64,000 nt of DNA from Ensifer adhaerens (GTDB lineage: Bacteria; Pseudomonadota; Alphaproteobacteria; Rhizobiales; Rhizobiaceae): contig NZ_CP083349.1 of NCBI RefSeq assembly GCF_020035535.1, forward strand, positions 3,056,501-3,120,500. The letters run 5' to 3'. Below the pieces are notes generated by a model. It searched no databases and was not told the origin of the DNA. It saw only the letters and a list, made by a program, of their open reading frames with translations. Made by a program: the position numbers and the translations under genes. Below are positions 1 through 9,121 of the stretch, one piece after another. Within the stretch, counting starts at the first letter, position 1, and every line of letters starts with the position of its first letter.

Positions 1-659
1 ATCAGTTCGCCCGCAGGATGCTGCAGGAACATGGCAACGGTCTGAGTGAGGACACTGCCGTTATGGACTTTGGCTGCGCCTGGGGCCGTATCCTTCGGTT
101 CTGGCCCCGCGATATCCAGGCGAAGAACCTCTTCGGCTTTGAAGTTCAAGAGCGCTTGCTGGACTACGCCCGCCAGCAAGTGCCGGCTGCAACGTACCGT
201 GTCAGCCAGACGCGGCCGCCGCTTCCGAACAACGGCCAGAAATTTGACCTGATCTATGCGTTCTCGGTCTTTTCCCATCTGCCGGAAGCGCTGACCAACG
301 AGTGGATCGAAGAGTTTTCCAAGGTGTTGAAGCCGGGCGGCATCGCATGCCTCACCACCCGACCGCGTGCTCACATCGAGATAGCCGGGACGGCTGCAAG
401 CAAGGGCGCCCATTCGAGTTTCTATGCTGGCCTGATCACTGACAAAGACGAAGCTCTCGCCAGCTACGACAAGGGAAACTTCATCTTCTATCCGGCAGAT
501 GGTGGCGGCTCCCTCAGTGCTGCCGATTATGGCGAAGCCATCATCCCGCTAGCCTATGCCGAAGCCAACTGGTCTCAGCACCTTGAGGTATTGGGGTTCT
601 TTGAGAGGTATTCGGAAACCTACCTCCAACCGTGCTTCGTGCTCAGAAAGCCGCGTTGA
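1..659 (+). CDS. Class I SAM-dependent methyltransferase (5' end cut by window)
   Basis: The reading frame is open to the window edge, and the first ATG at 18 is too close to motif I for a complete fold, so the gene probably begins upstream. Motif I reads VMDFGCAWGR, and a later segment, VLKPGGIACL, is the usual post-IV/V strand of Rossmann methyltransferases. The substrate is unknown. It is followed after 10 bases by a hexapeptide acetyltransferase on the same strand, and both face the phage late operon. This pairing suggests surface-glycan modification carried as lysogenic-conversion cargo, which is inference. It could instead be a tail or host gene near the left att site. Confidence 0.75.
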   Translation, partial: QFARRMLQEHGNGLSEDTAVMDFGCAWGRILRFWPRDIQAKNLFGFEVQERLLDYARQQVPAATYRVSQTRPPLPNNGQKFDLIYAFSVFSHLPEALTNEWIEEFSKVLKPGGIACLTTRPRAHIEIAGTAASKGAHSSFYAGLITDKDEALASYDKGNFIFYPADGGGSLSAADYGEAIIPLAYAEANWSQHLEVLGFFERYSETYLQPCFVLRKPR

Positions 660-669
660 GTTTGTGTAA

Positions 670-1299
670 ATGACCCCGAAAGCAGTATTCCCCGCCCACG
701 CGGCAACCAAACTCCAGCTCGCCAAGGTTATCCCGCCCTACATGAAATTCGTGTGCGGCGATTACACATATGGAGCCCCGCGGCTCCTGACCACGAAGGA
801 CGACGCGCCCCGCATTCTGTCCATAGGCAACTACTGCAGCATTGCTGAGGAAGTGACGATGTTCGTCGGCCGATTTGGCATCCACAAGATGGAAACCCTG
901 ACAACGTTCCCGTTGGGAATGTCCCTGCCAGGCCATGATCTGAAGGCGCTCGGCGGACTGAACACCCAGAAGCTTCCCGACAACCTGGACCTGATCATCG
1001 GCAACGATGTCTGGATAGGCTATCGAGCGATCATAAAGGCAGGTGTTACGATCGGAACCGGCGCTGTGATTGGCGCCGGCGCCATCGTGACGAAGGACGT
1101 TGCCCCTTACTCGGTCGTTGCCGGCTCGCCAGCCCGCCACATCAAATATCGGCATGAGGAGCATATCCGAGCAGGTTTACTGGAGAGCGGATGGTGGGAA
1201 TACACGCCTGACGAATTGGCCGGTATTTTGGGCGATGTAACCCTGAGCACCGACATGGAAAAGATAGTCAAGCGTTTGCGCGATCACAAAAACCCATAG
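670..1299 (+). CDS. CatB-related O-acetyltransferase (left-handed beta-helix, hexapeptide repeats)
   Basis: A 209-aa protein of the xenobiotic/CatB-like acetyltransferase type. The central part has hexapeptide repeats ([20 protein letters not shown], then a run of G-A-x-I/V units), and [12 protein letters not shown] contains the histidine region expected for catalysis. The C-terminal tail is helical. Members acetylate sugars of LPS or capsule, streptogramins or other hydroxyls. The acceptor cannot be read from sequence. It is probably co-transcribed with the preceding methyltransferase and converges with the phage late genes (7-base gap). A role in changing the host surface, for example against superinfection, is inferred from position only. 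Confidence 0.8.
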   Translation: MTPKAVFPAHAATKLQLAKVIPPYMKFVCGDYTYGAPRLLTTKDDAPRILSIGNYCSIAEEVTMFVGRFGIHKMETLTTFPLGMSLPGHDLKALGGLNTQKLPDNLDLIIGNDVWIGYRAIIKAGVTIGTGAVIGAGAIVTKDVAPYSVVAGSPARHIKYRHEEHIRAGLLESGWWEYTPDELAGILGDVTLSTDMEKIVKRLRDHKNP

Positions 1300-1305
1300 G
1301 TAGGT

Positions 1306-1596
1306 CTATGCGCTTGGCGAAAACTCGCGGGTGAAGGCGTCGGGCTTGATCATTACCGGCTCCGCATTATCGCCAACAACGATCCAATCGTTGGGGCAGA
1401 CGGTGGCAACGCCTTCCTTAGTGGAAATGTTGCCGTGATAGTGCATCGGCTTTCCGCACTGCGCGCAAGGCCACTCGCCGACAATCGCTGGGTTTCTGAA
1501 CGGCAAAACTTCAACGCCACCTGGCGTTTCGTCGCCGACTTTAAACCAAGGCAGCGCATCAAAGACGCTGCTAGCTTTGTTTTGAAATTTCGCCAT
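1306..1596 (-). CDS. Small phage protein with CxxC knuckle
   Basis: A 96-aa protein, last gene of the late operon, downstream of the tail spike. I chose the ATG at 1596 because AAGGACGG lies just upstream; the longer frame begins inside the spike gene. CAQCGKPMHYHGN looks like a half zinc site. The C-terminal segment (WIVVGDNAEPVMIKPDAF) vaguely resembles the small PGDYG-type phage proteins, at low certainty. Position suggests a tail-fibre chaperone or other tail-associated protein, but I do not recognise a function. Confidence 0.65.
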   Translation of the reverse strand: MAKFQNKASSVFDALPWFKVGDETPGGVEVLPFRNPAIVGEWPCAQCGKPMHYHGNISTKEGVATVCPNDWIVVGDNAEPVMIKPDAFTREFSPSA

Positions 1597-1609
1597 TGTC
1601 TTCCGTCCT

Positions 1610-3703
1610 TTAGAGGTTCTTAACGGCAACTTCGGCCGTAACTTGTAACGTGAGAGCGGCAGCTCCGGCGACCACGACGCGGAGTTCGCCGGAGATCTGC
1701 GAAGAAGACGTTGCAGTGACCATCAGACTATCCCACTGCAAGTTTGCGTCGAAAGCAATTCTGACGGCCTGAAACTGCACGTCCTTGACATCCGGCGTGA
1801 ACGGCAGGCCGTGATTGAACGTAAACGTCTTCCGCCCTGTCGAAGCCACGTCAACCGCAGTCCCCAACGCGATCTTATTGTATGTTACTAAACCGAGAAC
1901 ATCGCGAACGCCGGTTCCAGTGCCGCTATCGACAAGGGCAGTTGTGACGGATAGCGCTTCCCCGCCAAGGATCTTGGCGGCAGTTACCCCGCCATCAACT
2001 CGAAAGCATGTCGTTGAGTTTCTGCCGATGCACCCAATAAGTTGCGTTCCGTCCGCATCCCATCCAGCCGACACATCCGCAATCAAGCGGTAATCGATAT
2101 CGCAATCCCACATGAGATTACCCTGGTGGATCATGTTCGGCGCCGACGCCCTATGCCCTTCGGCCATACCTTTGCCTTGGGAATTAATAAGCCGGGCGCC
2201 CTTGCCGATTGTACGGAAGCAAACGGTTTCTGCATTGCGCCCATTACCAAGGACGCGGCAATTATCGACGATAGTCGGGTTGACGCTTTCGGCAAAATCA
2301 AGCGCGTATTGCGCCCGAATACCCACACGGGCGCCGGTAAACACATCAGTGTACTCGACATCGTTGTCGTTGACCCGCCAGCCGCCTCGCACGTCAATGC
2401 CCGATTGTGGCGAAAGGAAATCATTGCCGCCGTCGCCGCAATTGATAATTCGGACCCTTTCGATGACGTTGCCCTTCGAGAGAGTGGCAAAGTCTTTTGC
2501 GTCGAAACCATCCGCCTTGCAGCCGCTGATCGTCATGTCATGAACGTGGCAGTTCTTGAACCCGAGAGGCAAGCCATCGCCGCCTTCATAGGCAGCGCCG
2601 TAATAGGCTGAGTTGTAGATCCAACCTCCGCCCAATTCGACGTCTTCAGAACCAGTGAACGCGATAAAGCCCGCCGGGTGATCCTTATCGCCGGTGGCCG
2701 GTGTCTGGTTCGACCCGTTCATATCGATCTGCCATCCATTCCCAATCACCCGGGAATTGCGCACAGAGATAGCCGGGATAGGCACGCCAATACCGGACAT
2801 GCTCAAATTGAACTGGCCTACCTGGATGGCGTGACAGTTTTCGCCGTTGCCAACCTTGAGCACCACACCTTGCCCGAGACGGAGTGTGATGTTGTCGTAA
2901 GGGATCCAGATCGCACGGCGGTTCGCCCACCAATTCGCATCGCTTTCGCTAAGCCCCGGATAGCTTGCAGATGGATAAGGATTGGTGTTCCCGAGAAGAT
3001 AGGTGCCTGGTCGGTCAACCCGAACCTCGCCGCCGCCTCTCATGTGCTGCACTAAGATAGCGGCGTTGAATGCTGAAGAGTTGATGGCCGCCGCTGCACT
3101 TGTGGCCGCACCAAGCATCTCAGCAAAGATCACTGGCTCGTCGATCACCCAATAGCCGCCGTTCGTGCCATCCGTAGACTCATCAGGCATGAACCGATCA
3201 GTCGAGCGGAAATAGGACAGAGCCGGATAGGACCCGAGATTAGCAAGACTTTCGCGCCGGTAGTTGGCGCCACCGTTGCGGTTTGCCGTCGCATAGAACT
3301 GGGTACGCAGGCGCTTGTTCCTGGCCGCGATCGTCGCGCCTTGTGCGGTCGACACGTCAGCGAAGATGGCCCCAACCTGAATGTTGTCCTGAGCCGCGCC
3401 CTTGTCGTCGAGGTCCGCAAGGTTCTGAGGCTTCTGCATTGCGCCTTCGATCCGTGCGTCGTCGCCGGCTGCAACCGTACCCGTGCCCGTTCCGACGTCA
3501 CCGGGTTGAAGCGCCGTCTCGGCCAGACTTCCTTGCTCGAGCGAAGCCGCACCGATGTTGGACCTTATCACGGATTTATCTTCATCCGAGAAATCCTGCG
3601 ACGCATCAGAGCGCAGAAGGCCCAGCCCACCAAGCGCATCGACGAGCAAACTACGGTCGCCTCCGGGATATGCAAGATAATTGGTGAGAGGATTTTCTGA
3701 CAT
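1610..3703 (-). CDS. Tail spike with right-handed beta-helix (pectate-lyase-like) domain
   Basis: A 697-aa protein. The first about 150 residues are an adaptor that would join the tail. The middle (about 200-600) has the short beta-strand/turn periodicity and repeated N/G/D-rich turns of a parallel beta-helix, as in phage spikes that bind or cut polysaccharide. The last about 70 residues look like a beta-sandwich trimerisation cap. The start has AAGGCGGAAACTG before the ATG. It lies directly downstream of the glycine-rich fibre, so this phage carries two receptor-binding proteins. The target is probably rhizobial EPS, KPS or LPS, which is inference. Confidence 0.8.
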   Translation of the reverse strand: MSENPLTNYLAYPGGDRSLLVDALGGLGLLRSDASQDFSDEDKSVIRSNIGAASLEQGSLAETALQPGDVGTGTGTVAAGDDARIEGAMQKPQNLADLDDKGAAQDNIQVGAIFADVSTAQGATIAARNKRLRTQFYATANRNGGANYRRESLANLGSYPALSYFRSTDRFMPDESTDGTNGGYWVIDEPVIFAEMLGAATSAAAAINSSAFNAAILVQHMRGGGEVRVDRPGTYLLGNTNPYPSASYPGLSESDANWWANRRAIWIPYDNITLRLGQGVVLKVGNGENCHAIQVGQFNLSMSGIGVPIPAISVRNSRVIGNGWQIDMNGSNQTPATGDKDHPAGFIAFTGSEDVELGGGWIYNSAYYGAAYEGGDGLPLGFKNCHVHDMTISGCKADGFDAKDFATLSKGNVIERVRIINCGDGGNDFLSPQSGIDVRGGWRVNDNDVEYTDVFTGARVGIRAQYALDFAESVNPTIVDNCRVLGNGRNAETVCFRTIGKGARLINSQGKGMAEGHRASAPNMIHQGNLMWDCDIDYRLIADVSAGWDADGTQLIGCIGRNSTTCFRVDGGVTAAKILGGEALSVTTALVDSGTGTGVRDVLGLVTYNKIALGTAVDVASTGRKTFTFNHGLPFTPDVKDVQFQAVRIAFDANLQWDSLMVTATSSSQISGELRVVVAGAAALTLQVTAEVAVKNL

Positions 3704-3779
3704 CAGTTTCCGCCTTGGCGAGCTGTCGGAAGACGCTCGTCTATGTGTTCAACCAGAGAATTTTTGTTGGCGCAGAAGT

Positions 3780-5135
3780 TCAATATTCGATGACGACAAG
3801 CCCATTTGCGCCTGGTGCACCGGCATAAGACCCGGCCGACCCGCCATTGCCGCCGCCCCCAGGGAAGAGACCGGGGGCACCGACGCCTCCAATCGAGATC
3901 GTCGGCGACCCAGAGCCCATTCCCGCACTTCCACCTATGCCCGCCGCCGGCGTCGTCCCGACAAGGAATCCGATACCGGCGCTCGCTCCAGAGACAGAAA
4001 ATGGCCCGGAGCCAGTGCCGCCGACTCCGGCTTGGCTCGTCTGGAGAGCGTTGTTCCCGGCGTAGCCTCTTCCGCCGCCCGTCGCGCTGATAAGGCCACC
4101 GAATGACGACGACCCACCATTCTGCCCATCCGTCGGCGTGGAGGCTCCACCCGCCCCCCCACTGCCGACCGTGACGGCGATAACCTGACCTGGAGTAACC
4201 TCGACGATACCTTCGGCATAGCCAGCGCCGCCGCCACCGCTGCCAGCGCCATTGGCGCCGAATGATCCACCCGCTCCACCGCCGCCGCCCCATACGCGCG
4301 CCTTGACGCGGTACACGTCGGCAGGAACAGTGAAGCTTCCGGACGCCGTAAACTGCTGGGTATTGCGGGCGGGAATGTTGGCCGGCGAGAAATTTGCGAT
4401 CTGGAATTTTGCGCCATCGTAGACCAGCAGCGCGTCCTGTCCTGCAACCAGATCGTTAGCCCTGGTCGGGGCACCGTTGGCTCTCGCTATACTCTTTACG
4501 CCCGCTCCGAAGTTCGCCGTCGAAGCGCCGGTAACCGCATTGGCAACCTTGATGCTGTAAACGCTTCCCTGCTTGTACTCGCTTACAGCAGGAACAACGG
4601 ATGCAACGATCGCGTTGGCACTGCCAGTGTCTGTCCCGACATGAACGAGCGTCTGCTCAGCAGGCAATGCATCGAGCAGCTGGAAAAACTCGCCATCATA
4701 AGAGAAGGCGACCAGATCGCCGTCAGACCATTCTCCCCCGGCAAGCGCGCCGCCGCCTCGCCGGACAATACCAACAACTGACAGCCCCGCTACCCGCAGC
4801 GTTGCAGGTCCAGTTGGAGCCAGGGACGCCAGCACAATCAGCGGCATGCCGACGATGTCAGAGTAAGATGACGGCGCAGGATTGAGAGTGACGACAATCG
4901 CGTTCGCAGTACCCGTTGCTTCTGCGAAGTTCATTTTCTGGCTCTGAATAGCCTTCGCCAGCTGCAGCAGATCCGCCGGCGCGAACCCGGATTGGCTGAT
5001 GACATCGACGATTTCCCGCTGCGGATCTTCGATTGCCGCCGCTGGAGGCACGGACCCCCTGATCGCAGCCGCCGTATTTCGGTCGACGTAGGGCGCGTCC
5101 GCATCAGTGGAGCCAAAAGGCGCATGATATTTCAT
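3780..5135 (-). CDS. Tail fibre with C-terminal glycine-rich domain
   Basis: A 451-aa protein. The N-terminal about 280 residues are fibre-like, with repeated beta units beginning around TGTANAIVVTLNP and TDTGSANAIVASV. From about residue 290 the sequence is dominated by glycine (WGGGGGAGGSFGANG, PGGGGNGGSAGSYAG), the polyglycine fold found at the tips of several phage adhesins. It ends NGLVVIEY, typical of this domain. It lies between the gp48-like baseplate gene and the beta-helix spike. Likely role: host recognition at the tail tip. Confidence 0.8.
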   Translation of the reverse strand: MKYHAPFGSTDADAPYVDRNTAAAIRGSVPPAAAIEDPQREIVDVISQSGFAPADLLQLAKAIQSQKMNFAEATGTANAIVVTLNPAPSSYSDIVGMPLIVLASLAPTGPATLRVAGLSVVGIVRRGGGALAGGEWSDGDLVAFSYDGEFFQLLDALPAEQTLVHVGTDTGSANAIVASVVPAVSEYKQGSVYSIKVANAVTGASTANFGAGVKSIARANGAPTRANDLVAGQDALLVYDGAKFQIANFSPANIPARNTQQFTASGSFTVPADVYRVKARVWGGGGGAGGSFGANGAGSGGGGAGYAEGIVEVTPGQVIAVTVGSGGAGGASTPTDGQNGGSSSFGGLISATGGGRGYAGNNALQTSQAGVGGTGSGPFSVSGASAGIGFLVGTTPAAGIGGSAGMGSGSPTISIGGVGAPGLFPGGGGNGGSAGSYAGAPGANGLVVIEY

Positions 5136-5152
5136 TGGTGTTCCTCAAAGCT

Positions 5153-5935
5153 TTAGATTGCACCGGATATCAGGTAGCGACCGTCACCATCGGTGAGGCG
5201 GTTGCCTTGCCCATCGATCAGGTATGCGAAGAAGGACAGCACCGGCGTTGTCCATGCCGGCGAGATGCGATTCAGGATGCAGAGCAAACGCTCCCCATCG
5301 CCGATATCGAACAAGGGATCGACGCTAAGTTCGCTTTCCCCGACGCGGAAATAATCGATGGCCAGATCAAAAACGCGCGCGATCCAGAAGGATTCCTGAC
5401 GGATATCACCAAGGGTGTGTTCTCCGCCGCATTCCGAAAAGCCGCATTCAAACATAGCCGGCTCCTCGATCGAGATCGAAAAGCCATAGGAGCTCGCAAT
5501 CCGGATGATGTCGCCAGGCGTGACCGTCGCCTGACTGAGGACTTTGGCTTCCAGCGCGCGAAGCCGTTCGGATCGTGTCGACGGCCCCTCAATGCACGTA
5601 TCCGGAAGCCCGTACTCCGCCTCCCATTCCGGCAATAGATCAAATACACCACCACTCACGGTCGCTTCGCGCCAAAGCTGAAAGGCCCGGGCGTAGAGCC
5701 ATTCGAATGAGTCGATCAGCACGCGAGTAAAGCGGGCGAGATTGCTATTCAGGCTCACCGCCTGACCGTCTGGCGATCCCCACGCCGCCCCCTGTGGCCA
5801 GAGCGATATCGCCGCCGAGACGAGATCATCGTTACTTGGCATTGACAGGCTGTCTTGGGGAGCAGGAACGGAGACCGGCTGAAGCCCGATCGAAGCAAGC
5901 GTCGTCACCGTGTTAAGAGCCGGGTCACGCGCCAT
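5153..5935 (-). CDS. Baseplate protein, Mu gp48-like (YmfQ/DUF2313 family)
   Basis: A 260-aa protein following the gp47-like gene with a short overlap, as in Mu. The segment around LLPEWEAEYGLPDTC matches the conserved start of YmfQ-type proteins, and RVGESELSVDPLFDIGDGERLLCIL the later conserved region. In Mu-like tails, gp48 links baseplate wedge and fibres. The N-terminal extension of about 25 residues before MPSNDDLV may be non-conserved, so a downstream start is possible. Confidence 0.8.
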   Translation of the reverse strand: MARDPALNTVTTLASIGLQPVSVPAPQDSLSMPSNDDLVSAAISLWPQGAAWGSPDGQAVSLNSNLARFTRVLIDSFEWLYARAFQLWREATVSGGVFDLLPEWEAEYGLPDTCIEGPSTRSERLRALEAKVLSQATVTPGDIIRIASSYGFSISIEEPAMFECGFSECGGEHTLGDIRQESFWIARVFDLAIDYFRVGESELSVDPLFDIGDGERLLCILNRISPAWTTPVLSFFAYLIDGQGNRLTDGDGRYLISGAI

Positions 5936-7007
5936 AGGTCACGACCCCCAGAACCGGAAACTGCCCATCCGTGAGGACGATGTCGCCCGATGGAGCAAGC
6001 AGCGTATGCCGGTCTTCACCCGTGGTCTGGGAAATCGTCTCAGAAATCCACGACCGCGACAGGACGAACACGTTTGCCGGAATGCCAGGCCTGCACCGAT
6101 CACGAAACATTGCCGTCAGGTTTTCGGAAATACGCGCCCGCAGCTCCTCCGTATCCACGGAAAGCCCGGATATGGTGATATCGACCGGTCGTGCGATCGG
6201 GGCCTGGGCAACGCTGTCGTCAACCCTGATCAGCCTTTGTGCATCGATCGCCGCCTGCACTGCATCGACGTCAGCAGGCAACGGGATCAGATTGGGGCGA
6301 CCTTCGAAGAGAAAGAAGACGACAACGAAACCCGGTGACTGCGTATCCCGATAGGCCCAGGCTTTCGCGACTCCAGACACGGATAGTGCAATGCGTTCGT
6401 AATCAGTCAGCGTGCCACCACCTGGCGGGTTGCGCTTGCGCTGAAGTCCTCGCGTTCGCAGCGATTCATCGCTTTCGATGTCTGCACCACCGCCAATACC
6501 GCCAGCCGCCACAGCCCATTGCGTATCGAGATCGGGCCACAAACCAGGATCGGCAAGTGTCATTGCGCCGTCCGCATCACGATTGGCAGACGCTGCAAAC
6601 TCGAGCGACGTCACCGCCAGACTTAGCTGTCCCCCGGCCGCCGCTGTCGCCGGCGCCGTCGAAACATAGGTGTTTCGACCAGACACAAAACGGATACCGG
6701 CGGGGTAGACGGTGCCCGCAAGCCCCAGTCCTTCAATCACACCAGACGCCGATGCCGCCGGCCGGCGATAGATACCGACATCTGATGCATGCAGAGCAAG
6801 ATACGGACCGCTCGCGGTCGACAGAAACAACTGTCGCGCCAGCCAGCCCATCCGCAGTTCGAATTCGTGACTGATGCCCGCCAGCACCTTTCCGGTCACC
6901 GTCACGAAGTTGTTTGCCAGTGCCGAATCCGTGCCCGGCAGGTATTGTCGAAAGGCGCCACGAACGCGCGCAGAGGTCTCGCCGAGAGAGCGGATCGTCC
7001 AGGCCAT
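5925..7007 (-). CDS. Baseplate J-like protein, Mu gp47-like
   Basis: A 360-aa wedge protein. I start at the ATG at 7007 (MAWTIRSLGE); the frame upstream is open but has no clear start. The GSDSAL-type early segment, the GVIEGLGLAGTVYPAG beta domain and the ERIALSVSGVAKAWAYRD motif are characteristic of gpJ/gp47. It sits between gp46- and gp48-like genes, overlapping the latter by 11 bases, which suggests coupled translation. Confidence 0.88.
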   Translation of the reverse strand: MAWTIRSLGETSARVRGAFRQYLPGTDSALANNFVTVTGKVLAGISHEFELRMGWLARQLFLSTASGPYLALHASDVGIYRRPAASASGVIEGLGLAGTVYPAGIRFVSGRNTYVSTAPATAAAGGQLSLAVTSLEFAASANRDADGAMTLADPGLWPDLDTQWAVAAGGIGGGADIESDESLRTRGLQRKRNPPGGGTLTDYERIALSVSGVAKAWAYRDTQSPGFVVVFFLFEGRPNLIPLPADVDAVQAAIDAQRLIRVDDSVAQAPIARPVDITISGLSVDTEELRARISENLTAMFRDRCRPGIPANVFVLSRSWISETISQTTGEDRHTLLAPSGDIVLTDGQFPVLGVVTYGA

Positions 7008-7033
7008 GAAAATTCCTCGAATGAAGATGGGCG

Positions 7034-7570
7034 TCAGCGCGCCAAAGGACTGACGACGCCGTCGAGCTGCCGCCACATGATGTCGAACTTGCGCTCGTAG
7101 ACGCGCGCACCATCCCGCCCGTAGAGAGAGGCGGTGTAGTCGACGCGGCTCGCTGTTCTATCAACCGAAACCTCGACCCCGACCGAGGCGACCGCACCCT
7201 GGTCGATGAGCGGCTGCAGCGCCTCGCGAACATAGTCTTCGACCACAGTCTCGATACCGTCGAAGATGCCACGACGGCGCAGAAGCCACAGGCGGGAGCC
7301 AAGCGGCTGCTCGTCATTCATCAGGTCGAAACTGTCACCGATCCAGCCGCGGTTGTCCTCACCATCCCGAAGCTCGCTAGCCTCGACGCGTCGATCAGTC
7401 TGAAGGTGGATGAGTACCTGCGTCGCCAGCCCCTGTTCGGCCCGCAGATCTCCGGGCGCTTCCGCGTGATCGAGAGGGTTGACGGCCAGATCTCCGGCCA
7501 CGCCATCCCAGAGCAGGTCCGGCGAACGATACGGCTCTTGCTGTTCTTGGATGGGGACAATTCTGACCAT
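7034..7570 (-). CDS. Baseplate wedge protein, Mu gp46-like
   Basis: A 178-aa protein of the gp46/GP25-like group. It has an N-terminal DLLWDG, the central RGWIGDSFDLM, and SRLWLLRRRG preceding the helix that contacts gp47. Order gp45-gp46-gp47-gp48 is kept, with a 3-base gap to gp45. It is expected to assemble around the hub before sheath polymerisation. Confidence 0.85.
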   Translation of the reverse strand: MVRIVPIQEQQEPYRSPDLLWDGVAGDLAVNPLDHAEAPGDLRAEQGLATQVLIHLQTDRRVEASELRDGEDNRGWIGDSFDLMNDEQPLGSRLWLLRRRGIFDGIETVVEDYVREALQPLIDQGAVASVGVEVSVDRTASRVDYTASLYGRDGARVYERKFDIMWRQLDGVVSPLAR

Positions 7571-7573
7571 GGA

Positions 7574-8059
7574 TCACCCGCCCGCCGGTACAGAGGTCTG
7601 CGAGCCGCCCGGGGATACGCCGCCATGTCTATGCGTTTTATCCACCGGCACACCATCGTTCCAGATTCCGCCGCCGTACACCTTCAGGCCTTCGTCATCG
7701 ATAACCACCGATACTCCACCCTTCCTGATCGTGAAGGACGATCCCGCAAGATCAAACGTGACCCCGTCGCCCATGACAAACTTGATGATGTTGCCGCTAG
7801 AATCGTAAAGCGCCGTGCCGCCCTGCGGCAAATCTTCCGGACGGCTGCCGGGGTTTTCGCCACCGATCAGAAAAGCCAGGTCTGGATTTTCCGGCATTGG
7901 AAACAACAAGCCCTTCGCGCCCTTGACGGGCATCGAGGCAAAGCCATGTGGCTCAATGCGATGAATAGAGGTCCATGCGTCTCCGAAGGCGCCCCGGCCG
8001 GAAGCAAACTGCTGTCCGCCACGCTCTTCAAGACGGCCATCGAATTCGAACCGCCTCAT
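7574..8059 (-). CDS. Baseplate spike protein, Mu gp45-like, with apical HxH motif
   Basis: A 161-aa central spike. The N-terminal about 70 residues form the OB-like domain, and the C-terminal part is a beta-helix prism. Near the end, THRHGG supplies an HxH pair, the known iron-binding apex of gp45/gpV spikes. It overlaps the hub gene by 4 bases (ATGA-type coupling). It punctures the outer membrane at injection. Confidence 0.88.
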   Translation of the reverse strand: MRRFEFDGRLEERGGQQFASGRGAFGDAWTSIHRIEPHGFASMPVKGAKGLLFPMPENPDLAFLIGGENPGSRPEDLPQGGTALYDSSGNIIKFVMGDGVTFDLAGSSFTIRKGGVSVVIDDEGLKVYGGGIWNDGVPVDKTHRHGGVSPGGSQTSVPAGG

Positions 8060-9120
8060 TCGTCCTCATACTCCGCTTCGATAATGCCCGGGGCTGCATA
8101 ACCCGCCGAAGTCTTGCCGCGCGGGTTTTCACCGCCGAGCGCCCGAGGGTCTGCAAGCGACAGCGTCGCCCATGTCCGCTCACCCTGACTGAAGACCACA
8201 CTCTTGATGATCATCTGCCCCTCGATCCCAAGCCAGTCGTCTTCAACCTGAATAAGCCAGTTCGGCGACCAGAGCTTGCCGCCATCGTCGCGCCAGCCGG
8301 TGACAAGAAGTGAGGCGGTTACACTGTTGCCGGCCGCGCGACGCGCTTGCCAGATCGCACGCTGACGCATCGCGTCAACAATGGCTTCGCCCTCGTAAGG
8401 CAGGATGAGCACGCGCTTGCGTGTCACGCCACTGTCCGTCACCTTCGTTTGCGGACGCAGTTGCTGCTTTTCGACGCCGGCACTTTGCTGACCGCGAACT
8501 CGGATTTCCGAGTATCGCCCCGCTTCCGTCAAGGAAGCACTGGAGCCAGGAAGGATGTTGACGCCGCGCTTCAGCGTCCCCGCATGGACGCCCTCCGGTT
8601 TCGTGGCGATCTTTAGCCGCCCCTTCGCGGTATCATAGATCAGCGCCCCACGGCCACGCGCTCTCCGCTCGATCGACGAGAATGCACTCTCCCCAAGCTG
8701 CAGTTTATGCCGAGGCTCAGGAGAAAACGCCGCTCCATCCGTCTCAATGCCAACCCCGTAGCTATCCAGCTCCTTGGCAATAGCAACGAGGTCCTTGTTC
8801 AGGATCTCCCCGCCATCATGAACGGCAGAGGCTTCGATCAGATCTATGGTTTTGGACACAAACGAGCAGGACAGACTGCGGTCTACTTCCCCATAGGACG
8901 AATTGACGTCGCGAACGAAACCCGTCAGCAACAGATCGCCGCTGGCGCGAATGGTTGTCGGAAGCCCCGGAACGACAGGAAGACCGCGCCCGACCAGAAC
9001 GAAATCGCCGCTTGCCGTTCGGGATGCCTCTTCTGCCGAGACGTTGATCTCGATCGATTTCAGCGGTGGCAATCCATCGACGCTGACCTTCTCCAGTGGT
9101 CCTGAACTCGATGGGCGCAT
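8056..9120 (-). CDS. Baseplate hub protein, Mu gpP-like (GpD family)
   Basis: A 354-aa hub. It has early segments LKSIEINVSAEEASRTASGD and LTGFVRDVNSSYGEVDRSLS, the two hub barrels seen in Mu gp44/P, and a LysM-like middle absent from simple T4 hubs. It is located between the N-like and gp45-like genes exactly as in Mu. It forms the trimeric platform on which spike and wedges dock. Confidence 0.87.
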   Translation of the reverse strand: MRPSSSGPLEKVSVDGLPPLKSIEINVSAEEASRTASGDFVLVGRGLPVVPGLPTTIRASGDLLLTGFVRDVNSSYGEVDRSLSCSFVSKTIDLIEASAVHDGGEILNKDLVAIAKELDSYGVGIETDGAAFSPEPRHKLQLGESAFSSIERRARGRGALIYDTAKGRLKIATKPEGVHAGTLKRGVNILPGSSASLTEAGRYSEIRVRGQQSAGVEKQQLRPQTKVTDSGVTRKRVLILPYEGEAIVDAMRQRAIWQARRAAGNSVTASLLVTGWRDDGGKLWSPNWLIQVEDDWLGIEGQMIIKSVVFSQGERTWATLSLADPRALGGENPRGKTSAGYAAPGIIEAEYEDE

Positions 9121-9121
9121 G

